NCBI GenBank assembly: GCA_023630585.1
Contig: CM042543.1
Span: forward strand, 13,824,260-13,888,259
DNA length: 64,000 nt
Source: Cranoglanis bouderius
Taxonomy: Eukaryota > Chordata > Actinopteri > Siluriformes > Cranoglanididae
Reading direction: 5' to 3'
The notes beneath the pieces are model-generated. The model was given only the letters and a program-made list of their open reading frames with translations, did not search any database and had not been told where the DNA came from. Shown here in pieces: positions 48,871 through 62,979 of the stretch. How positions within the stretch are numbered: position 1 is the stretch's first letter; every line of letters begins with the position of its first letter. Made by a program: the position numbers and the translations under genes.

Positions 48871-50125
48871 TTTTTAAGCTTCTGACTTCTTGTGGGCTGC
48901 AGGGGTTTTAGCCGTCAGTTGTGCAAACTACAAATCTTTACAACCTCAGATGTACAAGTAAGCATATCAAATATTGCCATTAGTTGAAGATAATATAATT
49001 TTACTCTATAATTTAAAAAGAGTTTAACTATAATTAAACTCTGTTCTCCTGACCAACTGATTTCACCTCCTAGGCCCACACCTAGCACAGAGTCAACTTC
49101 CCTCCACTTGTTAGAAGGCTGATTCTACCAGTGGCTTTTAATTTAATTCATAGTGCAACACTAACTTTATACATTTCAAAAATCTATGACTACACTAACC
49201 TCATCAGTACAAACAGTAAAGTACTTTCACATTCCTGTATCTACAGAATGAAAAGGTCTAAACATTTCTAATGCAAGAGGCTAGAGACAGATACAGATCT
49301 GATGTATTTAGGTAGACTTTTATGTAAAACAGTCACATAATACTTTGTTTTATGAAATGGCTACACCTGCCAAGCAAGGTTCTAAATAGGACTATTGAAT
49401 ACTTACAATATATTTGCCTAAATAAAAAAGGCCTGCATTACAGCTGTAGAGTGGAAACATTTGAGAGGAAGATTATCTGGTAGTTTTAAAATACAGATAG
49501 TATTCAAACCTTAAAATAAAAATGGGAGTGTGGAACTTGCACATTCAGTAACTTAGGCATAGCAGGCATCAATATATTATCTCAGCAGGCTGATGATACT
49601 GAGATGCCAAATTTAACCCCAGCAGGCAGCTGAATGAGAGGGAACAGTTTCTGGGCTCTCTTTTTAAAGATGCATTTACAAAAATCTTTTTTTTTCTTTT
49701 TTTCTTTTGTATGAACACTGAAAGGATACAGTGCAAGAAGCAATAATTACATACGTGTCACTTTTTGCATGTCTCGCTTTTTGAAAAATATATATTTGAG
49801 TTTATTGTGACATATTTATTTCCATTTACCTTTTATGTTATTTCTATATTTCTATATAGTCCACTGAGTTATGTTTTGTATGAGGTAGGTGTGGCAGAAG
49901 AATATTTGGACTTGTAAGCACGGGGGCAGGTGGAAACATTCTGGAGGAGTCATTTACTTGTTAATGGTGTGATTATTTACGTAGATTAATCACCCTGGTT
50001 CCCTTAACAAACTGAGTTTGCAGTGCAGCACAGAAATGTTATAATGATGTTTGATGATTTCACTTTGCAGACTTTTCGTGGTAGAAATATCCAGGGGTGT
50101 AACCTGGCCTGGGCGTGTAGCTCCG

Positions 50126-50158
<33 letters not shown>

Positions 50159-50799
50159 CTTTAGCCATGAATAATTCTCCACTTGGAGCGGTTTGTCACT
50201 ACGTAACTGAACGCCAGTAAAAGAAAACGGCAGTGTTGTAATTTTGTTTCTTCAGTGAAAAGAGTGTTGTATTGTGTCTTCAGTTACTGTGTTACCGTGT
50301 CTTCAGTAACACGTAGAAATGTCTTATTGGCTGACAGCTCTCAATTCTGCCACACACCAGCACACAGTCAGTTAGGGTGAGGGGGAAGTGGATATACGCC
50401 GAGTTTTCCCCTTCCAAACATTAATAACACCCGAGGCACGTTTTATGTCTTGTAACGTCTTTCGTCCAGTTTTCACAGTTTTTTTGATGGAGAAGAATCT
50501 GGGCTCAGCCTCGGATGATTAACAGTCCTGCTAACACCCCTGGAAATATCCACGTGTATTTCTGTCTTGTTTTTCGGCCAGTCTCACTGCAGAAGTAGAA
50601 CTTCTGTCTAAAATAGGACAATATAACTGCGCCAGCAGATTTCTAATGCCAGCGGTTGCTCTGTGCAGTGCAGACACGTTCATTTCTGACCACGAAAATA
50701 GAAACTCGGTGAAATCAGGAAAAACTAATTTTAGGGTGGGGGAAAAAAGCAATAGACTACCACCAAGGCTCACTTAATGTTATTCTCAGTGTAGATCTG

Positions 50800-50832
<33 letters not shown>

Positions 50833-51428
50833 ACAATAAATCACAAAGTCTAGCCCACAAAAATCTAACGTAGCAAATGAAATTGTGCTCTGCTCCTTAT
50901 TTAACATTTAAACCAGATTCACTGGCAGTGCAGTCTTCACTTCTGTTTATACCGAACAGGGAATCCCATAGAAAGCATAACTCCTCCCCTTAATTAGAAT
51001 ATGGAAACGCATTCGTAGCCCATTGGCTGAATCTTACCTCTCAGGGAGCGCTGAGAGCCAAAACGCGGAGCAGAGTTGCCAGGTGTATGCTTTTCACGTA
51101 TAATTGAGAGCAATTTGAGCTGCTGGAACGAATTGTTTTTTATTCATTCACATATATTTATATTTATGTGTGCTTTTCATAAAACGCTTAACGATACAAC
51201 TCCATTTTAGGACCCTGGTAAAGTTTATGCCAACTATGGGTTTTAATGCTGCTTGTCAAGTGTGCTAGTTTTATCATGAATATCTGGCAACCCTAGCGGT
51301 ACTTGCGCTTAAACTGAACAGCGCAACTAAGGACATCATGTAAATGACATCTGGACACCATTTAAACCTTTCCATCAACAGTCGGAGATTTAAAAAAAAA
51401 AAAAAAAAAGTCGGATATAAATAAGGAC
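48871..51428. other. Upstream region of CHRNA2
   Basis: No gene is supported. It holds a poly-T run (about 50130-50158), an (ATT)n run (about 50801-50831), and the sequence leading to the CHRNA2 start, including a poly-A run at about 51392-51408. The region 50280-51120 is relatively GC-richer and may contain the promoter; no TATA box stands out. Confidence 0.4.
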
Positions 51429-51520
51429 ATGGGACGAGATCTTTTACTATTCTTGGCGCCGTTGCTCTGCTGTGTCTGTGGGGCTGGTAATGCGAGTTAG
51501 ATATTTAATATATATCCTGT

Positions 51521-51558
<38 letters not shown>

Positions 51559-54500
51559 AACAATATACTTGACAAATTTCAGATAGGCTATTGTGTGGAT
51601 TTTAGAAGGACTGAACTTGAAGTTTTTAAACTGAGTGAAAAGTTTCCCGACGTTTGTTTAACGTTTCAGTCTTTTGACTCTCTTCAGATCTATTTCTTTG
51701 TCTGGTATTTCCCATAATCGCATATATGTTTTGCCTACATTCTACATGCAAACATTTAACCAGACATTGTCAGATTAATTCCATATATCCTGCTTTATGC
51801 TTATTTACCTGCACAATTGTTTAGATTCGAGTTTTAAAAATCACCGATCTATCATTTGCAGATGACTGGACCCATGCTCATGCTGAGGACAAGCTCTTTA
51901 AAAAACTCTTCAGTACCTACAATAAGTGGTCCAGACCTGTGCAGAATATTACTGATGTAGTAATTGTCAAGTTTGGCCTCTCAATTGCTCAGCTGATTGA
52001 TGTGGTATGAATAAATTCAACTCAAGCTGTGTTTACACTTTAAGGGCATGTTGCTCACATTCAACAGATTGCTGGTGTTAAAAAGATTGGTGTTTATTTA
52101 AAGAGTTTAATACAGATTACTAAGTCTCTTTCTTCTCATTTGTTCAAATGTAATTGCTCAGATTCTGTTGTTTCCTGGCAGGATGAGAAAAATCAGATGA
52201 TGACGACAAATGTATGGCTGAAGCAGGTGGAGCACTTCATATTTTACTGTGCAATATAAAAGTGTTGCTGTTTTTTTCTGGACAAACTACAAATGTAATA
52301 TATAGAATCTGAGGTGGCAAGAATCCTCATAATGAAACCAAAGTACTCCATGAGAGCTATGAGAGCTAATTAATGAGATGTTTTACATACATCAATATCA
52401 CACCTTTTATATATGAATTACATTCAATTAGAAATGTAACTGTCTTTTTAACTGCAGGAATGGAATGATTATAAACTGCGTTGGAAGCCTTCAGATTACG
52501 ACAATGTAACATCCATCAGGGTGCCATCAGAGCTGATTTGGGTACCAGACATTGTCCTGTATAATAAGTGAGTCTTATTTGCTCTCCAGATGTGCTGCAA
52601 AAAATGAAACATACACAAAACTAAAATCATGTAGGCCTAAATATTTTACATGTTTGCATGTTCTCCCTGTGCTGTGGGGGTTTCGTCCGGATACTCCGGT
52701 TTCCTCTTGCAGTCCAAAGATATGCGTTTTAGGCTGATTGGCATTTCCAAATTGTTTGTAGTATGTAGTATGTGAATGTATGTGTGAGTGTGCCCTGCGA
52801 TGGGCTGGACCCCAGTCCAGAGTGTCCCCGCCTCATGCCCCGAGTTCCCTGGCATAGGCTCCAGGCTCCCCGTGTAGGTTAAGTGGTACAGATAATGGAA
52901 TGGAACATATCTAATGTAGTTAAAATGATGAGTGATGATGATAAAATGAGTCCTATCATAGTACTAGTTACTAGTACATAGTACTAGTTAGCATGGGTCT
53001 TGAAATATATAGCTTTATATCTGCCCTCATATGTCTTTTCTCCTCTGGAACATTAATGTGTGAAATTAAATAGACAAGCCGTGGAATAACACTTTTGTAG
53101 TTATTAAGGCAACTAATGAAACATTAAATGACATGCCTATTTGCAGAACCACAGGCTTTATCTGTGAAGCAGATCTGCGCTCTTATTAAAAATAGAAGAA
53201 TTAATGTCCCGTTACATCAGATACCAGAAGCAACTTCTGCTGCAACCACAGCACATATTGCTTAGAGTACTATCTAATTAGAACCACATAGATGAAAGAG
53301 GCACAAATAAATGAAAGAGACATGAAATATTCAATTCACTTGATGTTAAGGAACTTTTAATGTTAATTGTGGAATGTGAATTAAATTCTATTTTTGCATA
53401 TTTATCATTCTTGTTATAATTTTCTAAATCCAAAAATTTACAAACCTAGTCACTGCCTAATCGCTATTGATACTGATTTTTCTCTCATAGTGCAGATGGT
53501 GAGTTTGCTGTGACTCATATGACCAAAGCCCACCTGTTCTACACTGGGGAGGTGCGTTGGGTGCCTCCAGCCATCTACAAGAGCTCATGCAGCATCGATG
53601 TCACATTCTTCCCTTTTGATCAGCAAAACTGCAAAATGAAGTTTGGCTCTTGGACATATGACAAAGCCAAAATTGACCTGGAGCGCATCGAGAAAACTGT
53701 GGACCTGAAGGATTACTGGGAGAGTGGAGAGTGGGCCATTGTGAATGCTGTGGGTACATACAACACCAAAAAATATGACTGCTGTTATGAAATCTACCCA
53801 GATATCACCTATTTCTTCATCATCCGTCGCCTTCCTCTCTTCTACACCATCAACCTCATCATCCCCTGCCTGCTCATCTCCTGCCTGACTGTGCTGGTCT
53901 TCTACCTGCCCTCAGACTGTGGGGAGAAGATCACACTATGTATATCTGTCCTCCTTTCCCTGACTGTCTTCCTCCTGCTCATTACTGAGATCATTCCGTC
54001 CACCTCTCTGGTCATCCCACTCATTGGAGAGTATCTGCTCTTCACCATGATTTTTGTAACTCTCTCCATCGTCATTACTGTATTTGTACTGAATGTGCAC
54101 CACCGCTCTCCCAGCACTCACAGGATGCCATGCTGGGTTCAGTCTGTATTCTTGGGCTTCATTCCACGGTTTCTCTTTATGAAGCGTCCAGAGCCAGGGC
54201 AGACACGGCACCAACACCAAGAGAAGAGACATGCTCAGAGTCAGTGTTCCAATCTCAGCACCTCTAAAAGCTGGCTGCAGCAGGAGACAGATGTGGATGT
54301 AGGTGTACACTGGAATAAGGAGGGCAATGCAGCCACCTGTTCTTTCTCTCCTGCTACATCTTTAAACTTGTCTGACTCTGAGACCTCACCGAAAAAGTGT
54401 GACACGCAACAGCAAGGACAAAGGATAACCCTCATTCAACGACCTGTCAACCTGAGCCATCTGGAGTCTGAGCCGAGACTGCCGTGCTCCCCAGGTCTAC

Positions 54501-55622
54501 TACAGGCCTTGGAGGGAGTGCAATACATTGCTGATTGCCTGCATGCCGAGGACACAGACTTCTCTGTGAGTAAATCTTGAATGTTCACCCCCTCATGTTT
54601 TCGAATGAGCTGTTCCTGTGGGTTGAAGTGAAACTTCTCACTAAAATGCAAAATTTTGGTTTCCCTGCTCAACTCAGATACATTTCTACTGATGTTAGAT
54701 ATGGGGAAGCACATTGTTCCAGCAGGTAGTGTTGTCACCTCACAGCTCCAGGATACAAGGTTCGATCCTGAGTTCTGGTTACTGTCTATGTGGAGTATTG
54801 CATGTTCTTCCTGTGTCCATGTAGGGTTCCTCTAGGTTCTCCTGTTTCTTCCCACTTAAAAAAAAAGATGCTGGTAGGTGATTGGCGACTCTTATTTGCC
54901 TTTAGGTGTAAATGTGTGTGAATGTGTGTGTGTGCATGGTGCCCTGACATCCCATTCAGGGCATGTCCCTACCTTGTGCCTGGGAGAGGCTCTGGATCCA
55001 CCATGACCGTGACCAGGATGAAGCAATTAGTAAAGATGAATGAATGAATGTTAGATGTGTTAGAGCAGGAAAACACACAAAAGTATGTTGTAAATGGGCA
55101 TACTGCAACAACAAAAAAAAGAATAACGAGAACATTTTACAGATGTTCTGTTTCTGTTTTACACCAAAATGACAAAAACTAAATTAAATATAAACTAAAA
55201 ATGTGCATATGTCTATATACAGAACCTTTTCAGTCTGTGCAGGCTATCCTTTTTTGTCATTATGTTCAATCCACCATATTTAACTGATGTTTCATAAAAA
55301 TCACCTTTGTTTGATAAATAAGGGATTTAATCTGTCTGTATCTTGAGTGATGACATCCTTCATAAGAATCTACATCCCCTTCCATACTCAATGTCTCTCT
55401 GAACTCCTCTTCTTATCATTCCACTCTTCTTATCCTTCATGGCCTTTCACATCTTACCAAGTGGGAATCAGCTTTGTGGTTTGTGTCCTGTCATAGGTCA
55501 AGGAGGACTGGAAATATGTAGCAATGGTGATTGACCGCATCTTCCTCTGGATGTTCGTCATTGTGTGCCTGCTGGGGACAGTTGGCCTCTTCTTGCCTCC
55601 CTGGCTCTCGGGGATGATCTAG
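51429..55622 (+). CDS. chrna2: Neuronal nicotinic acetylcholine receptor alpha-2 subunit
   Basis: Exons 51429-51486, 51862-52004, 52182-52226, 52458-52567, 53491-54565 and 55497-55622 join to 518 aa. Exon 1 is a hydrophobic signal peptide. The extracellular domain has WVPDIVLYN, the Cys-loop Cys152-Cys166 (13 residues between) and vicinal Cys216-Cys217 in YDCCYE, which marks an alpha subunit that binds acetylcholine. TM1-TM3 run from about residue 233 to 325, with the pore segment GEKITLCISVLLSLTVFLLL. The variable cytoplasmic loop follows. Exon 6 encodes the amphipathic segment EDWKYVAMVIDRIFLW and TM4, ending LSGMI. The SDCGEK loop and the genomic neighbours favour alpha-2 over alpha-4. Introns 4 and 5 carry SINE copies. 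The gene is convergent with PTK2B and divergent from EPHX2. Confidence 0.95.
52650..52905 (+). mobile_element. SINE fragment in CHRNA2 intron 4
   Basis: A 5'-truncated copy of the SINE at 47780: TTTGCATGTTCTCCC, then TGCCCTGCGATGGGCTGGAC and GGCATAGGCTCCAGG, ending in a short ATGGAATGGAA run. Confidence 0.85.
54700..55052 (+). mobile_element. tRNA-derived SINE in CHRNA2 intron 5
   Basis: A degenerate tRNA head with AAGGTTCGATCCTG as B-box at about 54758. The body has TGATTGGCGACTC and the tail ATCCACCATGACCGTGACCA, ending (ATGA)n. It differs from the 47780 family in body and tail, so it is a second subfamily. Confidence 0.85.
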
Positions 55623-57388
55623 CTTCTTGCCATGGGCTTACTGATAATGACATCAGGTCTCTGAGCAATGTTCAACCTGTACAACCAGGCCAAGACCTGC
55701 CCTAGAGACAACTGCATTTTTAAAAGGATTGGTCATTTTTCATGCTTTGGATTTGGTTGTTGCCTTCAATGTGTTAAAAAGAATTTTAACAACCTTGACT
55801 TTGCAGACCTTTTCAGGACTGAGGATATTTGGGTGCAATGTCAGTGATGTAATGAGTGTGTGTCAGAGCATATCAGTTCATTCAGGTATTACCTGAGGTC
55901 ACATTCAATTGTTGTAATAGTTCAGATCCTCTCAGCCGTGACTTCACCCATCACTCCTGTGCAAGCAGCACTCCTCACCTCTCATTGAATGAGCTGACAT
56001 TTCCTCATATAATACTGTTTCCAAGCCCTGTCATTTCCAAATGCATACAAAGAACAACCTTCAACGTAATATGCAAAATTAACCTTTATGAAAGAGGCGA
56101 GGGATATGTGACCTGCCTAGGAGTAATGCAGTTCAGTTTACACTGAATGTCTGTGGTGGCTTTTTACCACCAACAGCAATCACCTGACAGATCAGGCATT
56201 TTTCATTCATGGACACAGATCTTTAAAGAGCCATTGAAAAATCTGTCATGTTGGATATTTCTGAGTTATATAATTAAATTGCATCATGGACCACATGGAA
56301 AAATAAAGAGTTTTTAGTAATGGAACAATTCTATCTTTGAGGGTAAATCATGTTCGGGCTGCCACTGCAATTTAATTAAGAACCTGCTTCCTGTGTGTTT
56401 TACTTTACATAATTCTGAATGTGTACCTGTCTTTCTCCCCCTACTCAATCAAAGTATAATGGCATTTAAACATTCTGTGAATAAATCTATTGTCAACAAC
56501 AATAAATATTATGGTGTCCTTTTATTTTTAAAGCCTAAATTGACAGATTTGTTTGAGCTGGTACTGTTTCAGGGACTAATGCTCCCTCTGCTGGTGTGTG
56601 TTAGTGACTATTTGTTGCAGTGACCTTTCTGTAAAAGTTTCAAGTTCATGTGTGCAGACTACGTTTACATTTTACACAAGGAAATATTAATTGATTACTG
56701 ATTTGCAAAGGTGGCAAAACATTTCAGAAATATTACTTTTATGAGATTCATCAGAATTTAAATAACAAAATATTACATAAAATGTGACTTACAATTACAG
56801 AGGCTTAAACGCTGACATTTCAAATACTGTCTACTGTAAACGTTTAACACAGTTGACTATTATGAGCATTTTATTACTTTTATTGACTGTTAACAGGATT
56901 GCAGAACAGAAATGCTACATGTTTATTTCCAAAAATCTAATGTCCTGACAACTGAGGTGGTTCCCTTTCATGTGAAAACTCTAGATAATGCATCTGTTCT
57001 GTTTTATTTAAAAAAAAAAAAATAAAAAAAAAAAAAAAAAAAAAATAATAATAATAATAATAATAAGCTCTGATTTTAAAAAGATAAGCTCTTTTGAAAT
57101 TAAAATGACTACAAGCAATTTGTACAAGCAATACAAATAAAAAGGTCATATTTAAAATGTTCTTTAAAGAAAGCCCAGCTTTCATTCTAGTCTGTAACCA
57201 TAAATTAAACAAATAAGGTAATGCTGTACCACTGTATCATAAAAGTCTGTACTGATGAGGCTAAAATCTCATACTTTCTTCTTCCCTTTTATTTTCTAGC
57301 AAGGAAATTTAAACATGGACAGTGGGAAGTGTATAGCTTCTGAGCAATATCTTTGGCAAATGAAAATCTACTATCAAGCTAGAGCACA
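55623..57388. other. CHRNA2 / PTK2B convergent 3' region
   Basis: It holds both 3' UTRs. Plus-strand AATAAA at 56302-56307 can serve CHRNA2. Minus-strand AATAAA at 57288-57293, 96 bases past the PTK2B stop, can serve PTK2B. A poly-A/(AAT)n tract lies at about 57010-57065. No other gene is seen. Confidence 0.55.
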
Positions 57389-60043
57389 TTAGCTAGGTTT
57401 AGGTTTGGCAATATTAGCTCGTACACGGGCCTGGTCCACAGCATCCAAAAGGTTCTTAGAGTCCATAGCCAATGTGTGAGCTGCTGTTAGCATTTGTTTC
57501 TTACACTCCTCCTTTAAAGAGGTGATGGCATTCTGCTGGGCCAGCCGCATCTTACTGATCAGCTCTGCCAGGTCCTTATTCAGCAGCTTCTGAGTACCTT
57601 CAATCTAACACACCAAAAGTGAGACAGCAAAGTATATATTTCAGTGGTATTTATGAATCTACAGAACTACATGTATTTCTGTGTAATGTAAGCATAACCT
57701 GACAATCTGGACAATTTTACCTGATTAAAATTAATGTTTCAATTCTCTGTTTTATGTTACCTCAGTCCGGACTGACTCATGCAGGCTTGGTAAGACTTCA
57801 TCCACACTACTGATTAGGCTGCGCAATGTTAGTCCCACATCCTGACAAAAAGTGACATAGTTACTTCAAAAAAAATTCGGACAGGCAACCATATTTAGGT
57901 GCAATGATCTCAACTTCCAGTGACAATATACCATGGCAGTTCTTGTCACTGCTAAAAGTCAATGCTTGAGGTCATGCTAAAAATTTTTACCTACCTTCAC
58001 AACACAGACATACTCAGTAGCTGGCAGTGTGTTAACATCGTTTTTGAGTTTCATCACCATTTTGACCATTTCCATCACATTGTGATAGACCTTATCCTCC
58101 GAGCGGTCCAGTTCTGCTGTGGGAGCTGGCTGTTAGTGACAGGAGACGTCAGCATTAATGCAAGTGACAACATGAGTGGAGACAGTTTGGAGAGTCCAGT
58201 GATAGAACGTATATCAAGAACCTACACAACAGGCCTGCACAACCTAGTAGTAAGGTTTATAACACAACATAAACAGTAAACAGTTTAGAATTATTGCCAA
58301 GAAGCAGATAGCATCAGACTGATCAAGTGGTTGTTCTAAGAGCTCTATGTACTGTAAAAGCCTGCTTGTTTTGATTGTTGCCAGCTGCTCGTTTGGAAAG
58401 GTACAAAGCATGGCTTCAAAGAGCTCAGCAGACGATACTGCCATCCTCCTTGCTAGCTGGATTTACAGTGCAATTACCTGTGCGGTCCGTCTGGGAGGCT
58501 TTTCCGGGGGACTTCGAAACTGAGCTGAGACAGAGAAGGAGGTTGTGCTGTGATTCCCAGTAAAACAGCAATTCAACAGTTTTGAGAAGGTTTTTTTTGT
58601 TTGTTTGTTTTTTTTTATTATTTTATTTTAATTGAAATGTAACTAGTGGATAATTGATTAATGAAATACTAAATAGGAAAATACTATATACTGCTAGAAC
58701 ACATGAGTAGACTTAAATTACACCAACATTTAAATGGAAAGATGCCTCCTATAATACATATAGCCAAATGGCAAAAACCTTAAAGTACACTTACCATAGC
58801 CTGTCTCTGTTTCTGGTGGCTGAAACACAAAATGTATATGTACAAAAAAGTACACCCAGAAAGAAGACATTATAAGAAACAGCAATCGGATCATTTAAAA
58901 ACCTGCTATTTAGAAGAGGATGAATTTAAAAAGATTTTGAATAAATGAGCAATGGTTTAACAAAGTTATTAATACATTACCATTTTTATTTGTGGGTCAT
59001 CATGGACTGTTGGGTCCTAAAAGGAAAGAAGACTAGAATCTAACTGCTGAAACTGGAACATGACACAGTCGAGCAGTTTGTAAAAATATTAGTACCAGTC
59101 TACTTCTGAAGCTGCAGTTATAGCCAGCAATAACAAAACATGTTGCATGAATATCTTCATTATTTCCTATAGTATATAGACCAATCAGGATGAGGGGTCA
59201 TGATGTCATATTTTGGTGCTTCCTATTTCTGGTTATTTTTCCACTAATTATATAATATTGAAAATGTAATACTTTTCAATATTGCTGATGATCATTTTTG
59301 AAGGATTATGTATGAAAACACTGCAGTCATTTAGGTTTCTTTTTTTTTTTACTCACCAGCAGTTTCTCCTTTTTCTCAAGCCATTGGCTGTCTGCCAGCA
59401 TCTCCTGTTTCTGCCTCCGAAGAGTCTCCTCCATACGCTGCTTGTCCAGCTCCCACAGCCGTTGAGCATCCTCTACACTGGACGGCTCAAATCCAAAGGC
59501 CTTTTCCTTGTAAAAGTAAAGAGATGCAGACATGTAATGTAGGATCATTAAAGCAGAGACTGCCTTGTGGATTTGTTCAAGTATATCAGAGTCATTCCAC
59601 CCGAGGCATGCATTAAAGGTGGGCATTTGGTGGTGCTGGAAACCACCAGAAGAACAAAAGCATAAAAGAGTTGGCTTAAAAGTGATATTTCGCTCTGACA
59701 AGACATCATTTTAGCTTTCCTATAAAAAGTGTCTATATCTCATTTGAGACACAGAAGTTTGTGTGTGTGGTCCATGCCCTCAGGCTGAGGCTCTCCAAAC
59801 ATGACTCTTACCCCCACGCTGCAGCGCCGCGGGGACAAAGGCAGGGTCATTGTGCTGCTGCAGATGTGTGTTGATCGGAAGCCTGGTGGGCGAGCGAGCG
59901 CAGGTAAACTAGCACACAGATAGCCGGGGAGCTGGAAAGTTCCGCCGCAAAAGAATGAACATACATATGCAAACAAACAAACCAAACCACATCACCCGCA
60001 CATTGAGAGAGTTTTTTTTTTTAAAGTGGGGCTTACAAACACC

Positions 60044-60088
<45 letters not shown>

Positions 60089-62979
60089 ATGGACAGAGAG
60101 CTACATACACTGAAAGATTGAAGCACAAATGCAATGGCATGAAGTTGTCTAAAAGGAAGTGCTGAAAGAATAACTTGCGTAATAACAAAAGAGCTGCCAA
60201 ACATTACAAAATTTTAGACCGCTATAGGATGCATTTCTAATGCTGTACTAAAGTATTATCAAGCAGTGACAAATAGAATGCAAGAAAAGTGTATACCTGA
60301 GAGTGTAGTCTTGGGTTAATAGTGTTAAAGTCTGTGGTTCTCTGTCTTGATGGCTATCATGAACAAGGAAACACAAAGACAAACAGAGGGTTTACCACAT
60401 CTCTTCCTCTGAAGTGTCCAAAATGTTCTCTGGGTCATTCTTAGAGTTGAGTGAAGATTTAATACTGAAATAACCACACATCTGTATTCAGACTTCAGAT
60501 GAAACTATAGACCTAAGTTGTATTCTGAAGTTGTGAGAGAGTTACGTGCATGTGGCAAAAACAGAGACGTGTCTCAATTACATGTGATTCGGACCTTGGA
60601 CATACATGAAGCACATCCTTCATGTATGATGTAGACTTAAGGGCAGTGAAGGGCAGTATTATGTCCAGCACCACTGTCTGACAGTTTGATGTAACAACAA
60701 TATATCACACTGAAAGTTATGTTTTAGGTTGTACACTTAAAAAACTATGGTATGCCATTTGAGGTGAATACTAAATACATAAGTATGACATGAATAGTCC
60801 TTTCTACAAAACATTTTTTTTTTTTTTGCACAAAAGACATTGGAGGAGACAGCATCTTAGTCTGGGACAATGCGAGGAGCATTTTTAAATGATTAACGTT
60901 ATAAACAATATAAAAGTGAGCTGTGAGTGTAGCAAGTGAGTGTTCAGTCAGCTTATCCTTGGACATGTGAGCACGATTTACAGTAATGTGCAGTAAATTA
61001 ATAAAAACTAAAATCGACTAAAATAACAAATCAATACAGTGCATTAAAAGTGTGCTGAAATTTCTTATATCCTGTGCACACGTTCCGATTTCATGGCCTT
61101 AATTTAGTATCTTATGGCTTCATTAATTTGTGTACACAAGTAACTGCTGATGTGGGATATAAAAAAATTAATAAAATGAAAAATAATAGGATGCTCTGGA
61201 TCAAGTGCTATTTTATAAGATTTTGAATAATGAGGGTGGAAGCCATATTGTTAAATTACAAATTTGCAGTGATTAATGTGATCATTACTATTAGGACTAT
61301 TCTTGCAGCAATATATTTGCAATATTCTAGACTCCTATTAGCTGTTCATGTGTTCATGTCAATGCTTGTCATTTTCTCATTCATAATTCATCAGCTTAAT
61401 CTATTTTATTTTTTATTTTTAAATTGCTTCTTGCTTTTATGTTACATTGCATTACATTTGACAGCAAAGGGAAAAAATGCTGGTGATTTGCATCTGAATG
61501 GTATACCCAGAAAATCAATTTCTGAAGTCTTAATACACACACATTTCCCTGTGTAAATCCTGACATAATTTTTGGACTTAAATCACCAACTTTGAACACA
61601 GTCCTATGGTTGTATTTTCGGAGTCCGGAAAGCAGCGCATGTCATGTCCGAATAAAATGTTTACATAGAATGCTGCTTTCTGAGGTGCCTACAGCTGTCT
61701 GAATTCTGAGGAAAGCATACATGTGTCCATAGCTGTCCTACATATCCCATAAACCTTATTCATACAGTTACCATCAATCAAGATTTCAAAGCACTGCTTA
61801 TAAGACAACTGACATATGAGACCACATAGACAGCATGGTATCAAGGCAGCAGTCTTCTGTTTTGAACACTGAATATAACCAAAAAAGGCACAATAATAGA
61901 GAAAGCTACCTTAGGTGGAGCCTCAACACTGGCCATCCTTGTGAGACGTGATCTGTTCCTTTGCTTGTCTACTGCCTGTTCCTGCTCCTGCTCCATCTTG
62001 TAAACATCACTACCAAACACAAGGAAAAAGTTAGGCTTACAGTGTCATGCAAGTTTTCTCATACAAATCTACAACCATCATGTTAACAAGTCATACTTGA
62101 GTTTACAGACAAGCCCAGCGAAAGAGGGTCTCTCTTTGGGGTTATAGGTCCAGCACCATGTCATGAGCGAGTAAAGGGCAGGAGGGCACAGTTCAGGCTT
62201 GGGCAGCCGCATGCCCTGTTCCAGCTGTATGATGACGTCCTTGTTCTCCAGCCAGAAGAAAGGCTGCTGACCCCGACTCATGATCTCCCACACACACACA
62301 GCTGAAAGCCAAAGTAACATACTGATTAGTGCTATTAAAGTTGGGTTAAGCAACATGTTGACATATAAAACAGTGCATATTCATATGTTATTTCCATTTC
62401 TATAATTTATAGTAAATGTTTCAAATGGTCATCATGAAACTGCCACAGTGTTCAGTGCATGCTGAGTAATGAGTCAGCTTCAACATGCTTACATTTGAGG
62501 TTTCTCTATCAATAAGCCCATCAGTCAGCAATAAAAAAAACTGATTTGACTGAAGAGGGCACCGTATCTTCAATGGTTGTAGTTTGTTCAGTGACATTTT
62601 GCAGCAATAACAAAACCTGCTTACCAAACATCCAGACATCACTAGCTGAGGTAAATCGCCTGAAATTAATAGACTCAGGAGCCATCCATTTGATAGGTAA
62701 TCGACTCACAGAGGCTTCAAAAGGAAAACAAATATTTAGGGGTTGATGGTTCACAGTGACAAGTGAAAATAAGTAAATCACAATGCTCCACAAATCCAAA
62801 CAGTTCTCTCAATTTCAGATGCCTAAAAAAGAAAATGTACTTGATTGCAGAAAATGCCAGTTATATTTCACTTACCTTTGTAGTACTCTTCTTCTTCTTC
62901 TATGTACCTAGATAAGCCAAAATCACCCAGCTTCACGCAGTCTGGTTTAGCAACCAGAATGTTTCTCACAGCAATATCT
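57389..62979 (-). CDS. ptk2b: Protein tyrosine kinase 2 beta (PYK2), 3' part of gene
   Basis: Partial: the gene continues beyond the right edge. Exons in the window, in order, are 62979-62876, 62714-62625, 62301-62097, 62009-61910, 60353-60297, 59931-59812, 59506-59357, 59016-58981, 58819-58795, 58524-58478, 58129-57995, 57841-57761 and 57604-57389, giving the last 454 residues or so. Seen in order: catalytic loop RDIAVRN, DFGLSRY, an activation loop with the paired tyrosines EEYYKASVS, APE (MAPESINFRRF), kinase C-lobe, a proline-rich linker with PPEKPPRR, then the four-helix FAT domain ending ANIAKPKPS. The pYxNV-type motif VYHNV, a Grb2 site in FAK/PYK2, is kept. A cytoplasmic, adhesion- and calcium-linked tyrosine kinase. 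PTK2B rather than PTK2 rests on FAT-region similarity and on the CHRNA2/EPHX2 neighbourhood. Confidence 0.92.
60046..60083. repeat. (AC)n microsatellite in a PTK2B intron
   Basis: About 18 AC units between the exons at 59812-59931 and 60297-60353. Confidence 0.95.

Noticed and set aside
53936..54310. 124-codon minus-strand ORF across CHRNA2
   Set aside because: Antisense shadow of TM2-TM3 and loop codons; no domain and no splice support.
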